Notes under the pieces: model-generated | Database searches by the model: none | What the model was told of the DNA's origin: nothing | Seen by the model: the letters and a program-made list of their open reading frames with translations, nothing else | Translations under genes and position numbers: made by a program | Part shown: piece by piece, positions 50,612 through 59,560 of the stretch | Position numbering within the stretch: position 1 is the stretch's first letter | Layout: each line of letters begins with the position of its first letter | Source of the DNA: Acidimicrobiia bacterium | GTDB lineage: Bacteria; Acidobacteriota; Terriglobia; Bryobacterales; Bryobacteraceae | Reading direction: 5' to 3' | Assembly: GCA_016871315.1 (NCBI GenBank) | Contig: VFZE01000021.1 | Span: 29,728-93,727 of the forward strand | Length of the DNA: 64,000 nt

Positions 50612-51526
50612 TCAGCCTTTTCCAAACGCTTGAGCCGGATTCTCGCGCATCAGTTGACCCCGCCAGTTCTCCTCCAGCGCCGGAAGAAAATCCGTGTAGA
50701 CGTACCCATACCCGCGGTAGTTCCCGCCGCCCGGCTCCCCCACGTGGTACCAGCCGGCGTCTTGCGAAATCAGCGTCCGCGACAGTAGCCCCTTGCCCGC
50801 CATGAAGCGGACACACTCCACGTGCCACTCCTTCGACCGCGGGCTGATCCCGTCAAACTCCACCCACGTCCCCAGCCGCGCCACCTTCTCATGGATCGCG
50901 TGGTCCTTTTCGCTTTGCGCATGCACCCAGACGAACCGGCTCGCCGCTACTTTCGCCTCCACGACAACCTCCACCTGCTCCAGCGCCGCCCCGCCGTCGC
51001 CTGTGTGGCTCGCGATGGTGAGCCCTGTCTCGCGGCTGCACAGCGCCGCGGCACGGATCAACTTCCGGTCCAGCTCGTGCAAGGGTGCGCGGTTCACGCC
51101 GATCTTGATAAACCGCGGCTTCACGCCATCGACGCCTTTGCGCCACTCCTCAATCCAGCGCCGCGCCAGCTGATCCGCCGTCTCCCGCTTCGCATACTCG
51201 GGCAGGAAGACATGGTTCCGTGCCCCGTAGAGTCCAGTGTTTGTCCAGATGTCGATCCCAACCGCCTCCGACAGCCGCTTCAACAAAGCCGGATCGCGCC
51301 CCAGGAAGTTCGGCGTGCACTCCTGCAACCTCCGGCAACCCAGCGCCGCCACCTCCTCCAACTTCGGCTTCGCTGCGCGGAACACTTCCCCGGCATCGTA
51401 GCGGCCCGTTGTGATCTTGTCTGCGCCGATGAAATCCACCAGCACGTGCTCATGCACCAGGATCGAATCCGCAAGGGCGCGCGCCGGCAACGCCGCCAGC
51501 GCTGCCAGGAACTCGCGCCGCCGCAT
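50612..51526 (-). CDS. Secreted phosphotriesterase-family amidohydrolase
   Basis: 304 residues with a twin-arginine-like signal (RRREFLAALAALPARALA). The TIM-barrel metal site is seen in VHEHVLVDF (HxH), the bridging lysine region PRFIKIGVNRAP, ASHTGDGG, VHAQSEKDH and the final aspartate in LISQDAGWYHVGEPGGG. This is the PTE/PHP-related phosphotriesterase family, whose members are often lactonases. It overlaps the flotillin stop by one base (TGATG), so it is the last gene of the NfeD-flotillin operon. Confidence 0.85.
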   Translation of the reverse strand: MRRREFLAALAALPARALADSILVHEHVLVDFIGADKITTGRYDAGEVFRAAKPKLEEVAALGCRRLQECTPNFLGRDPALLKRLSEAVGIDIWTNTGLYGARNHVFLPEYAKRETADQLARRWIEEWRKGVDGVKPRFIKIGVNRAPLHELDRKLIRAAALCSRETGLTIASHTGDGGAALEQVEVVVEAKVAASRFVWVHAQSEKDHAIHEKVARLGTWVEFDGISPRSKEWHVECVRFMAGKGLLSRTLISQDAGWYHVGEPGGGNYRGYGYVYTDFLPALEENWRGQLMRENPAQAFGKG

Positions 51527-53079
51527 CAGGCTTCCTTCTTGGGCTCGCCCGCGCCGTCTTTCTTGCCCGTCAGCTGCTCCATCACCGCGGGCAGGTTGAT
51601 GCCCAGAGCCTCCAGTTGCTGCAAGAGGTTGAATGCAACCGTCGGACCCGCGCTCGCCAGCTTCGTGATCCCGCTCTGCCCGTTCCCACCGCCTCCACCT
51701 CCCTGATCGATCACCACCACCTTATCGATATTGCCAAGCGGAGAGGCCACCGCTCCAAACACTCCGGTCGACGCCTCAATGATCGCAGGCAGCTTTTCCA
51801 GGATCGTCTGCAACCGCGCCGCTTCATTGAACTGTTTCCACGCCTCGGCCTTCTTCAGAATCGCCATCGCCTCGGCCAGGCCCTGCGCTTCGATCGCCTT
51901 GGCCTGCGCCAGTCCAATCGCTTCGATCTTGGCCGCCTCCGCCTTGCCCTCTGCCTCCACCGCCGCCGCGCGTCCGGAACCTTCCTTGCGCAGCTTCTCC
52001 TGCTCGGCCTCCGCCATCGCGATCAGCGCCGACCGCTTTCCTTCCGCCTCCAGGATCGCCGCCATCTTGCTGGCTTCGGCGCGCACGATCGCCGCCTGCC
52101 GTTCGGCATCGGCCGGCTTGATCACCGTCGCCTCCAGCTCCTTCTGCTTGCGCATCACCTCCTGCTCCTGAAGCGAGATCATCTCCTGCGTCCGGATGCG
52201 GTCCACCTTTACTTCCTCGGCCACCACCGCTTGCCGCGCCTGCGCCTGCGCCAACGGGCCCGCCTGCGCCGCCTTCGCCTTCTCCGTCTCCACTTCGGCC
52301 TGATACTTGGCCTGTTTCATCGAAAAATCGCGCTGCGACTCGGCGATCGAAGTGTCCGCAACATACTTGGCCCTCTCACCCGCCTGCAAGGCATCGGAAG
52401 ATTTCACCTTCGCGTCGCGCTGCGCCTCCGCCTCGCCCACAACGGCATCGCGCTTCACCTCTGCCGTCCTCCGCCGGCCCAGCGCGTTCAGGTAATCTTC
52501 TTCATCGCTGATTTCCTGAATCGTCAGCACGTCCACGCCGATGCCCATCTTTTCCAGATCCACCGCCGCTTCCGATGTCAGCTTCTGCGCGAAGCTCTGC
52601 CGGTCGCTGTTTACCTCCTCCACCGTCAGGTTGCCGAGAATCGACCGCAGGTGGCCCTCCAGCGTCTGGAAGATCACGCGCTGGATCTCGTCGTGCTTCA
52701 TCCCCAGGAACCGCTCCGCCGCCGCGTGCAGGCTGGTCTCATCGCTGCGGATCTTCACGTTCGCCACCGCTTTCACCGATACGGGCACGCCCTGCACCGT
52801 GTAGGCGCGCTTGATCTCCAGCGGAATCGTGAAGACGTTCAGCGACATATAGTCGACTTTTTCGAGCAGCGGAATCCGCAGCGCCGCGCCGCCGCGCACC
52901 AGCCGGTAGCCGACCACGCGTCCGTCGGCGAGCTTGCGCTTGCGCCCGCTCAGCACAGCAACTACGTTCGGCGCCACCTTCAGGTAATTGCGGCTGAACA
53001 GCGCCATCGCGATGAACAGCGCCAAAAGTACGAATAACAGAGTAAAAGGCAGTAACAGCCTTGTCAGATCCGAAACCAT
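51526..53079 (-). CDS. Flotillin-like SPFH-domain protein
   Basis: 517 residues; GGAGG six nt before ATG. A membrane anchor at residues 8-30 (LLLPFTLLFVLLALFIAMAL) is followed by the SPFH domain (LKVAPNVVAVLSGRKRKLAD, SLNVFTIPLEIKRAYTVQG). A long Glu/Ala-rich coiled coil follows (about 210-420, AEAQRDAKVKSSDALQAGER), with a Gly-rich loop and a short C-terminal domain. Flotillins form oligomeric membrane scaffolds. Its partner NfeD is 18 nt upstream, the usual arrangement. Confidence 0.92.
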   Translation of the reverse strand: MVSDLTRLLLPFTLLFVLLALFIAMALFSRNYLKVAPNVVAVLSGRKRKLADGRVVGYRLVRGGAALRIPLLEKVDYMSLNVFTIPLEIKRAYTVQGVPVSVKAVANVKIRSDETSLHAAAERFLGMKHDEIQRVIFQTLEGHLRSILGNLTVEEVNSDRQSFAQKLTSEAAVDLEKMGIGVDVLTIQEISDEEDYLNALGRRRTAEVKRDAVVGEAEAQRDAKVKSSDALQAGERAKYVADTSIAESQRDFSMKQAKYQAEVETEKAKAAQAGPLAQAQARQAVVAEEVKVDRIRTQEMISLQEQEVMRKQKELEATVIKPADAERQAAIVRAEASKMAAILEAEGKRSALIAMAEAEQEKLRKEGSGRAAAVEAEGKAEAAKIEAIGLAQAKAIEAQGLAEAMAILKKAEAWKQFNEAARLQTILEKLPAIIEASTGVFGAVASPLGNIDKVVVIDQGGGGGGNGQSGITKLASAGPTVAFNLLQQLEALGINLPAVMEQLTGKKDGAGEPKKEA

Positions 53080-53097
53080 CTTCTTCCTCCCGTCCGG

Positions 53098-53646
53098 CTA
53101 TAGCGGACGAACAACAACCACTTCTCCCAGCACCTCTTCGATCCGCACCAGCGAGTTCTCGCGAATCGCCCCCTCGTCCCGCGCCTTCGCGATCTTGTCC
53201 ACCAGCTCCTCGCCGATCTGGCAACGCACCTGCCCGATCCCTTCCGCCGGAATCGACACCGTCACCCGCGCAGTCAGCCCCACCATGTCGCGCGTTCCCA
53301 CCTGCGTCGTCGCCTGCTGGCTATAGAGGAACCGCGCGAAGTAATAGATGAGCGTCGCGAAGACGACGCCGCTCATGAATCCCACGCCACTGGCAGGCAG
53401 CACCGTCAGTCCATAATGCGTCGCAATCGCTCCGAATCCGCCGAATGCGGTGATAAACACACTCAGCACGCGGCTGGAAAAGAAGCTCGGTCCTCCGTGA
53501 TCGAAATCGGCGTCGTGGTCGAAATCCCCGCCCAGGTGATCGAACAACTCGCCGTAAATCAGCGACACGATAAGGATCAGGAACCCGATCGACCCGATCC
53601 CGATAAACACCGTGAATGCGGACAATTGAGTAAGGAATTCAGGCAT
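53098..53646 (-). CDS. NfeD-like membrane protein with OB-fold
   Basis: 182 residues. Three hydrophobic segments (FTVFIGIGSIGFLILIVSLI, SSRVLSVFITAFGGFGAIAT, GVGFMSGVVFATLIYYFARF), with a His/Asp-rich loop (DFDHDADFDHGG) after the first. The C-terminal soluble OB-fold domain begins at TRDMVGLTARVTVSIPAEG and ends VRIEEVLGEVVVVRPL. It resembles the YuaF/NfeD partners of flotillin and starts the three-gene operon. Confidence 0.87.
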   Translation of the reverse strand: MPEFLTQLSAFTVFIGIGSIGFLILIVSLIYGELFDHLGGDFDHDADFDHGGPSFFSSRVLSVFITAFGGFGAIATHYGLTVLPASGVGFMSGVVFATLIYYFARFLYSQQATTQVGTRDMVGLTARVTVSIPAEGIGQVRCQIGEELVDKIAKARDEGAIRENSLVRIEEVLGEVVVVRPL

Positions 53647-53680
53647 TCGGCGCGTCCCCGCGCCACTGAGTCTACCAGAT

Positions 53681-54259
53681 TTACTTGCTCAGGAACATCC
53701 GTAGCGTCGCTTCCTCCGTTTCCGCCTTGGCTACCAGCCGCACCGTCTTCACGTGGCGGCCGTCGCGGAAATCGTGGATCTTGTAAATCCCATTCCCGAA
53801 CTCTTTCTCGTTGAAATCCACCACTTGCACGTTGCCGTTCTCAAACGTCACATCGGCGAAGTCCAGCCGCGCCTTCCCGTCCACTTGCAGGTACAGCGCA
53901 TCGCCGCGTTCGTCAATGCCGAAGTTCGACTCCACCCATTCCTCTTCCCGGTCGATCTCCTCGGTGTCCTGCCACACCAGCCGCTCGCGCGCCGGCAGCG
54001 TGGCTGCCACCGCCGCCACCGTGATCGCCGGCAGAAACACCAGCGGAGCCGTTACCACCACCGCTCTGCGCGCCGGCCGCACCACCACCGTCCGCCGGTG
54101 CGCCCGGACGATCGGATGCCGCGGATGAACCACCACCCGCGTTCTCCTCACCGGCGCCCGCCGAACCCTCCGCCTCCTTTGCCCCACCGCGCTCCCCGCC
54201 GTCAGTAGCGCGAACAAGCCGCGCAGCATCGTTCTTCTTGTTCCCGTCATGGCAATCAT
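53681..54259 (-). CDS. Secreted Arg/Val-rich protein of unknown function
   Basis: 192 residues from ATG 54259, which has GGAG five nt upstream; the long open extension to 54967 covers the opposite TPR and GT39 genes and is spurious. A signal segment (TMLRGLFALLTAGSAVGQ) precedes an Arg/Val-rich low-complexity stretch (RRRRVRRAPVRRTRVVVHPR). A hydrophobic segment (APLVFLPAITVAAVAATL) then leads to a compact beta domain (LQVDGKARLDFADVTFENGN and KIHDFRDGRHVKTVRLVAK). I do not recognise a family. Single gene, same direction as the NfeD operon. Confidence 0.65.
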   Translation of the reverse strand: MIAMTGTRRTMLRGLFALLTAGSAVGQRRRRVRRAPVRRTRVVVHPRHPIVRAHRRTVVVRPARRAVVVTAPLVFLPAITVAAVAATLPARERLVWQDTEEIDREEEWVESNFGIDERGDALYLQVDGKARLDFADVTFENGNVQVVDFNEKEFGNGIYKIHDFRDGRHVKTVRLVAKAETEEATLRMFLSK

Positions 54260-54316
54260 TCTATCTCCTCTCGCGACAAATGGACAATCCTTCCGCCATT
54301 CGCTACAACAGTTTTG

Positions 54317-54799
54317 ATGGATGACGCCAGGCATGACCTCGCCATGGAACTCTTCCAGCAGGCCTACGTCTCCCAGATGCAGGGCGACCTCGAGATCGCC
54401 GTCGATCTCTACAAACGCTCCATCGAGCTCTACCCCACCGCCGAAGCCTACACCTTCCTCGGCTGGACCTACAGCTTTCAGGGCCTCGTCGAGGAAGCCA
54501 TCACGCAGTGCAAGAATGCCATCCTGATCGACCCCTCCTTCGGCAACCCCTACAACGACATCGGCGCTTACCTGATCGGGCAGGAGAAGTTCGACGAAGC
54601 GATCCCCTGGCTCGACAAAGCCATCCACAGCCGGCGCTATGAGTCCTACCATTACCCCTGGTACAACCTCGCCCGCGTCTATGCCCATAAGCAGCTTTTC
54701 AACAAAGCGCGGGAGTGCCTGGAAAAATCCCTCGCCATTGAGCCACGCTACAAGCTCGCCTCCGACGCTCTTGCCCGCCTGAAGACCCTCGTACAGTGA
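54317..54799 (+). CDS. TPR-repeat protein
   Basis: 160 residues from ATG 54317. Three to four tetratricopeptide repeats: MELFQQAYVSQMQGDLEIAV, AYTFLGWTYSFQGLVEEAIT, YNDIGAYLIGQEKFDEAIPW and YNLARVYAHKQLFNKARECL. No signal peptide. Its stop overlaps the next gene's GTG (GTGA), so the two are translationally coupled and perhaps interact. Confidence 0.85.
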   Translation: MDDARHDLAMELFQQAYVSQMQGDLEIAVDLYKRSIELYPTAEAYTFLGWTYSFQGLVEEAITQCKNAILIDPSFGNPYNDIGAYLIGQEKFDEAIPWLDKAIHSRRYESYHYPWYNLARVYAHKQLFNKARECLEKSLAIEPRYKLASDALARLKTLVQ

Positions 54800-56253
54800 A
54801 GCGGCACGACTGGCTTGCCCTCGGCCTCTGTGCCTTCTTCGCCGTGCTGGCTTCCCTCTGGATCTCCAAGCCAGGCATCCATGCCGATGAAGCCAGCCTC
54901 GCCACCGCCATCTGGAATCCCGAACACAGTCCGCTCGCTGCCTGGTTTTTCGACAAGCGCATCTCACTGATGCAGCTCTCCTACCTTGGTTCTCTCAAGG
55001 CCTGGCTCTACACTCCGATCTTCGCTCTGCTCAGCCCGTCAGCCGCCGTGCTACGCATCCCCATGATCTTGGCCGGGGCGCTCACCCTCTGGGTCATTTA
55101 CCTGCTGCTGCGCGACGCGGTTTCCCCCCGCGCCGGTCTGCTTGCCTTGACACTGCTCGCCGCCGATCCTTCCTACCTCTGGACCACCCGCTGCGACTGG
55201 GGCCCTGTCGCCTTGCAACATCTCCTGACCACGGCGGGCGCGCTGGCCTTTTATCGGCGCCGCCACACACTCGGCGCTTTCCTGTTCGGCTTGGCGCTGT
55301 GGGACAAGGCAGTCTTCATCTGGACCCTGGCCGCACTGGCACTCTCGGTGGTGCTCCTCTATCGCAAACAACTGATCGCACGCCTGCGCCCGGCCGCCCT
55401 CATCCTCGTCACCGCCGCCTTCCTCCTCGGAGCCTATCCGCTGCTCCGCTACAACGTCACCTTCCGCGGCTCCACGGCTTCCGACACCGTACACCTCGCC
55501 GCCGAATCGATTCCCGAAAAGGCCGGCCTGCTGGCCTCCACGCTCAACGGCGGCCGCCTGTTCGGCTACCTCGTCCGCGACCGCGATGCAGGACCCAAGT
55601 CCACCTACGCCTGGCTGCTCCTGGTTGCCTGCGCCGTGGCCTGGCCGCTCTGGCGACGACACTCCTACCACCGCGCCGCCTGGTTCTTCCTGCTGTTGTC
55701 AACCTTCACCTGGCTCTTTATGGCCGTCACCAAAGGAGGCGCCGAATCGGTGCACCACCTCGTCCTGCTCTGGCCCTGGCCGCACTGCTTCATGGCCGTC
55801 GCACTTGCCGCGCTGCCGAAACGCGCCGGGCTGATCCCCGCGGCCGCCGTCGGTCTGCTCAGCCTCGCTGTCACCGCCAACTACTACAACAAGCTCCGCA
55901 CCCACGGCGCCGACGTACCTTGGTCGGAGGCCATCTATCCGCTCCATGAGGAAATCCAGCGCCGTAACCCCGCGGTCCTCTATGTCACCGATTGGGGCAT
56001 TCTGCAACCCTTGACCCTGCTCTCCGCCGGCCGCCTGCCCATCCAACAGTCCTTCGCGCAGATCGAGCCCGACCCGGATGGTCTATACGTTGCCCACACC
56101 GATCCCCACCAGGAATTCCCCGACGCCAACGGCAAACTCGAAGTCCCCGGCTTCCGCCGCCAGCTCCTTCAAACCATCTCCGATCCGCAAGGCGAACCTA
56201 TCTATGAGTTGTTCCGCTACCTTCCCGCTCAACTCACGGAAGGACTACCGTGA
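54796..56253 (+). CDS. GT-C glycosyltransferase (ArnT/PMT, GT39-like)
   Basis: 485 residues from GTG 54796. About ten membrane helices (LGLCAFFAVLASLWISK, LRIPMILAGALTLWVIYLLL, RAGLLALTLLAADPSYLWTT and others). The first loop holds the acidic motif KPGIHADEASLA, as expected for the catalytic aspartate of GT39-type enzymes. Presumably transfers a lipid-linked sugar to lipid A, protein or cell-wall polymer on the outside. Its last 20 bases overlap the convergent VapC gene. Confidence 0.8.
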   Translation: MKRHDWLALGLCAFFAVLASLWISKPGIHADEASLATAIWNPEHSPLAAWFFDKRISLMQLSYLGSLKAWLYTPIFALLSPSAAVLRIPMILAGALTLWVIYLLLRDAVSPRAGLLALTLLAADPSYLWTTRCDWGPVALQHLLTTAGALAFYRRRHTLGAFLFGLALWDKAVFIWTLAALALSVVLLYRKQLIARLRPAALILVTAAFLLGAYPLLRYNVTFRGSTASDTVHLAAESIPEKAGLLASTLNGGRLFGYLVRDRDAGPKSTYAWLLLVACAVAWPLWRRHSYHRAAWFFLLLSTFTWLFMAVTKGGAESVHHLVLLWPWPHCFMAVALAALPKRAGLIPAAAVGLLSLAVTANYYNKLRTHGADVPWSEAIYPLHEEIQRRNPAVLYVTDWGILQPLTLLSAGRLPIQQSFAQIEPDPDGLYVAHTDPHQEFPDANGKLEVPGFRRQLLQTISDPQGEPIYELFRYLPAQLTEGLP

Positions 56254-56605
56254 TGTCTGTTCTGCGAAAGTCACGGTCCAAAGTCAGCAGCGGGCTGTTT
56301 TCCCGCTTTGCCAGCGCATAAGCGAAGCAATCGCCCAGGTTCAACGGAAAGCGCAGCCGGGCTGAGGCTGCTATCTCCGCCTCTTGCGCGCCAGGAGCGG
56401 TCAGCAGGATCGACGATCCGGCAATCATTTCCCTCACCGCGGCGATCAGGTTTGGCTGCCGGTCCTCCACCAGGATCAAGGTCTCCGCATAGTTCACCGT
56501 GCTCATTCGCAATGGACTAGACGATCCCGCCAGTTGATCCACCACCCAGGGACCATGCTTGTCGTTAAAAAGCACCGCCAGAAGCGCGGGGGTGTCTATG
56601 ACCAC
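56234..56605 (-). CDS. vapC: VapC-type PIN-domain ribonuclease toxin
   Basis: 123 residues from GTG 56605, overlapping the antitoxin stop by 10 nt. The four acidic residues of the PIN site are present: VIDTPALLAVLF, NYAETLIL, LGDCFAYALAK and LLTLDRDFRRTD. Full family length. Coupled downstream of its antitoxin, the normal order for vapBC. Toxin acts on tRNA or rRNA in known relatives; target here unknown. Confidence 0.88.
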   Translation of the reverse strand: MVIDTPALLAVLFNDKHGPWVVDQLAGSSSPLRMSTVNYAETLILVEDRQPNLIAAVREMIAGSSILLTAPGAQEAEIAASARLRFPLNLGDCFAYALAKRENSPLLTLDRDFRRTDITVVLP

Positions 56606-56826
56606 AGCTCGTCCTCGCTCGTAAACTGGGGCTTCTTGTGGAGTGGGGCCTTCAGCGCCGCGCCCAGCCAGGAGCGGAAGTCGGTTTCCGGCGCTTTCCA
56701 CCGTCTTGCCACTTCCGATACTGCCATCCGCACGGCATCCGATTTCGTTTTCAAGCCCTTGCGCTTCATGTAGGTGCGCAGGTCCCGTTCAAACTCCGGA
56801 GTCACCGTGAGGTTCATCTGCTTCAT
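56596..56826 (-). CDS. vapB: VapB-type antitoxin
   Basis: 76 residues. NLTVTPEFERDLRTYMKRKG with KTKSDAVRMAVSEVARR is a ribbon-helix-helix-like DNA-binding N-terminus. The C-terminal tail (HKKPQFTSEDELW) should wrap the PIN toxin. A TATACT box at 56834-56839 lies about 8 nt before the ATG, so the transcript would be nearly leaderless; I see no clear -35. Confidence 0.8.
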   Translation of the reverse strand: MKQMNLTVTPEFERDLRTYMKRKGLKTKSDAVRMAVSEVARRWKAPETDFRSWLGAALKAPLHKKPQFTSEDELWS

Positions 56827-56948
56827 ACATATCAGTATACAGGGACGCCCTGTAACACGGATTTGCTGTTCTTCTCAAATACCACTTGAATCCCGCACCC
56901 ACATCGCATTATGCTGTTCCTACATTTTCGTTGGAGGCAAGACTGGGA

Positions 56949-57746
56949 ATGTCGTCCATCGACGTGCCGCTCCGGCAGGGCCGTTTTGGCCAGACTTCGC
57001 GGCGGGACCTGTGGTGGGTCCAACCGCTCGTGGTGTTCTGCGCCCTGTCCGCCTTCCTCATCTACGCCAACTGGGCCGCCTTCCAGGGCGAACATTTCCG
57101 CTTTGGCCCCTACCTGTCCCCCTTCTATTCGCCGGAACTTTGGGGCGACCCCGTCGAAAGCTGGTTCGGCGCAAAGCCCGCCTGGTGGCCGGGGTGGCTC
57201 CCGTTCAGTGCCGCCATTATCATCCTCTGGGCCCCCGCCGGTTTCCGCGTCACCTGTTACTACTACCGCGGCGCTTACTACAAGGCGTTCTGGGCCGACC
57301 CGCCCTCCTGCACAGTTGGTGAACCCCGCACTCACTATCGCGGCGAAAACTCCTTCCCGCTGATCGTGCAAAACATCCATCGTTACTTTCTCTATCTTGC
57401 GCTCATCTTCCTGTTCTTCCTCGCCCACGACGTCTGGAAGGCGCTCTGGTTCACCGATTCCGCCGGCGCGGCCACCTTTGGCATCGGCGTCGGCACCCTC
57501 GTGCTCGCCGTCAATGTCACGCTGCTCGGCGGCTACGCGCTCGGTTGCCATTCGCTCCGCCACCTGATCGGCGGCCGCCGCGACCTGTTCACATCCAACA
57601 CCCGCCGCAACGCCTACGTTTGCGTCAGCTGCCTCAACCGCCGCCACATGCTGTGGGCCTGGATGAGTCTGTTCTGGGTCGCCTTTTCCGATATCTACGT
57701 CCGCCTCTGCTCGATGGGCATCTGGACCGATTGGAGACTCCTCTAA
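56949..57746 (+). CDS. sdhC: Succinate dehydrogenase membrane-anchor cytochrome b
   Basis: 265 residues from ATG 56949. Five membrane helices: WWVQPLVVFCALSAFLIYAN, WLPFSAAIIILWAPAGFRV, YFLYLALIFLFFLAHDVWKA, GIGVGTLVLAVNVTLLGGYA and MLWAWMSLFWVAFSDIYVRL. Histidines in NIHRY, FLAHD, GCHSLRHL and NRRH are candidate heme ligands. This long single-anchor type, with the b-heme in one subunit, is usual in Actinobacteria and Acidobacteria. First gene of sdhCAB. Confidence 0.85.
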   Translation: MSSIDVPLRQGRFGQTSRRDLWWVQPLVVFCALSAFLIYANWAAFQGEHFRFGPYLSPFYSPELWGDPVESWFGAKPAWWPGWLPFSAAIIILWAPAGFRVTCYYYRGAYYKAFWADPPSCTVGEPRTHYRGENSFPLIVQNIHRYFLYLALIFLFFLAHDVWKALWFTDSAGAATFGIGVGTLVLAVNVTLLGGYALGCHSLRHLIGGRRDLFTSNTRRNAYVCVSCLNRRHMLWAWMSLFWVAFSDIYVRLCSMGIWTDWRLL

Positions 57747-57748
57747 CG

Positions 57749-59560
57749 ATGCCCCATCATCCCGTGCATGAGTACGACGTCCTGGTAATCGGCGCCGGCG
57801 GGGCCGGACTGCGCGCCGCCATTGAAGCCTCCTCCGCCGGCGTCAAAGTCGGCGTCGTCTCGAAATCCCTCCTCGGCAAGGCGCACACCGTGATGGCCGA
57901 AGGCGGCATCGCCGCCGCGCTCGCCAACACCGACACGCGCGACGACTGGCGGGTACACTTCTCCGACACCATGCGCGGCGGCCAGTACGTCAACAACTGG
58001 CGTATGGCGGAGATCCACGCCAAGGAGGCGCCCGACCGCGTCCGGGAACTCGAGGCCTGGGGCGCGCTGTTTGACCGCACGCCAGACGGCCGCATCCTGC
58101 AACGCAACTTCGGCGGCCACCGCTACCCGCGCCTGGCCCACGTCGGCGACCGCACCGGCCTGGAGATGATCCGCACCCTCCAGGATCACGGCATCCACAA
58201 GGGCATCGGCTTCCACATGGAAACCACGATGCTCACGCTGCTTCAGGACGCCGGCCGCGTCATCGGCGCATTCGGCTATGAGCGCGAACGTGGCCGCTTC
58301 CAGATCTTCCATGCCAAGGCCGTCGTGCTCGCCACCGGCGGCATCGGCCGCGCCTTCAAGATCACCTCCAACAGTTGGGAGTACACCGGCGACGGCCACT
58401 CCCTCGCCTACCATGCCGGCGCGGCGCTCATCGACATGGAGTTCGTGCAGTTCCACCCCACCGGTATGATCTGGCCGCCGGGCGGCCGCGGCATCCTGGT
58501 CACCGAGGCCGTCCGCGGAGAAGGCGGCATCCTGCTCAACAAGGACGGCAGGCGGTTCATGTTCGACGACATTCCGCCCGCCTACCGCAACCAGACCGCC
58601 GACAACGAAGAGGAAGGCTGGCGCTACACGCAGGGCGACAAGAACGCCCGCCGCCCACCGGAGCTATTGACGCGCGATCACGTCGCGCGCTGCATCGTAC
58701 GCGAAGTGCGCCAAGGCCGCGGCAGTCCGCACGGCGGCGTTTTCCTCGATGTCTCCTGGATCAAGGCGAAGCTCCCCAATGCCGCCGAGCACATCAAGAA
58801 GAAGCTGCCCAGCATGTATCACCAGTTCAAGCAGCTTGCCGATGTCGACATAACACGCGAACCGATGGAAGTAGGGCCGACGACCCACTACGTCATGGGC
58901 GGCGTGCGCGTCGATGCCGAGACCCAGATGTCCGACGTCCCCGGCCTGTTCGCCGCCGGAGAGTGCGCAGCGGGCATCAACGGAGCCAATCGCCTCGGCG
59001 GCAACTCGCTCTCCGATCTGCTCGTGTTCGGCAAGCGCGCCGGAGAACATGCCGCCGCCTACGCCAAGGCCAACGGCGCGGGCCAGATCAACAACGCGCA
59101 AATCGAGAAGGCCGAGCGCGCCGCCATGGAGCCTTTTGAGCGCAACAGCGCAGTCAACCCATACCAAGTGCAGGAGCAACTCCAGGACATGATGCAGGAC
59201 CTGGTTGGCATCGTCCGGCGCGAGGAGGAAATGCTCTGCGCGCTGGACCGTCTGCGCGAGCTTCGCGCGCAAGCCGCCCAGGTGGTTGTCCCCGGCAACC
59301 GCGAATACAACAACGGCTGGCACACCGCGCTCGATCTCGACAACCTGTTCACGGTTTCCGAAGCCATCACGCGCGCAGCGCTTGAGCGCAGGGAATGCCG
59401 CGGAGCGCAGTTCCGCGATGATTATCCGGAAAAGGATTCCACCTACGGCGCCATCAGCTTCCTCATTCGAAAAGCCGCGGACGGCTCCATGCAAGTCTCC
59501 CGCGAACCGATCCCCGAACTTCGCCCCGACCTCAAGCAGATCATCGAGGAGTTCAAATAA
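57749..59560 (+). CDS. sdhA: Succinate dehydrogenase/fumarate reductase flavoprotein subunit
   Basis: 603 residues from ATG 57749. FAD site YDVLVIGAGGAGLRAAIEAS; the FAD-linking histidine region KAHTVMAEGGIAAALAN; substrate residues in EFVQFHPTGMIWPPGGRG; the later HYVMGGVRVDAE and AAGECAAGINGANRLGGNSL. Starts 2 nt after sdhC; its stop overlaps the sdhB ATG (TAATG). The complex oxidises succinate and reduces quinone. Confidence 0.94.
   Translation: MPHHPVHEYDVLVIGAGGAGLRAAIEASSAGVKVGVVSKSLLGKAHTVMAEGGIAAALANTDTRDDWRVHFSDTMRGGQYVNNWRMAEIHAKEAPDRVRELEAWGALFDRTPDGRILQRNFGGHRYPRLAHVGDRTGLEMIRTLQDHGIHKGIGFHMETTMLTLLQDAGRVIGAFGYERERGRFQIFHAKAVVLATGGIGRAFKITSNSWEYTGDGHSLAYHAGAALIDMEFVQFHPTGMIWPPGGRGILVTEAVRGEGGILLNKDGRRFMFDDIPPAYRNQTADNEEEGWRYTQGDKNARRPPELLTRDHVARCIVREVRQGRGSPHGGVFLDVSWIKAKLPNAAEHIKKKLPSMYHQFKQLADVDITREPMEVGPTTHYVMGGVRVDAETQMSDVPGLFAAGECAAGINGANRLGGNSLSDLLVFGKRAGEHAAAYAKANGAGQINNAQIEKAERAAMEPFERNSAVNPYQVQEQLQDMMQDLVGIVRREEEMLCALDRLRELRAQAAQVVVPGNREYNNGWHTALDLDNLFTVSEAITRAALERRECRGAQFRDDYPEKDSTYGAISFLIRKAADGSMQVSREPIPELRPDLKQIIEEFK

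Noticed and set aside
53681..54967. 428-residue open frame covering 54260-54967
   Set aside because: The upstream part is antisense to the TPR and GT39 genes; the ATG at 54259 has a ribosome site and a signal peptide.
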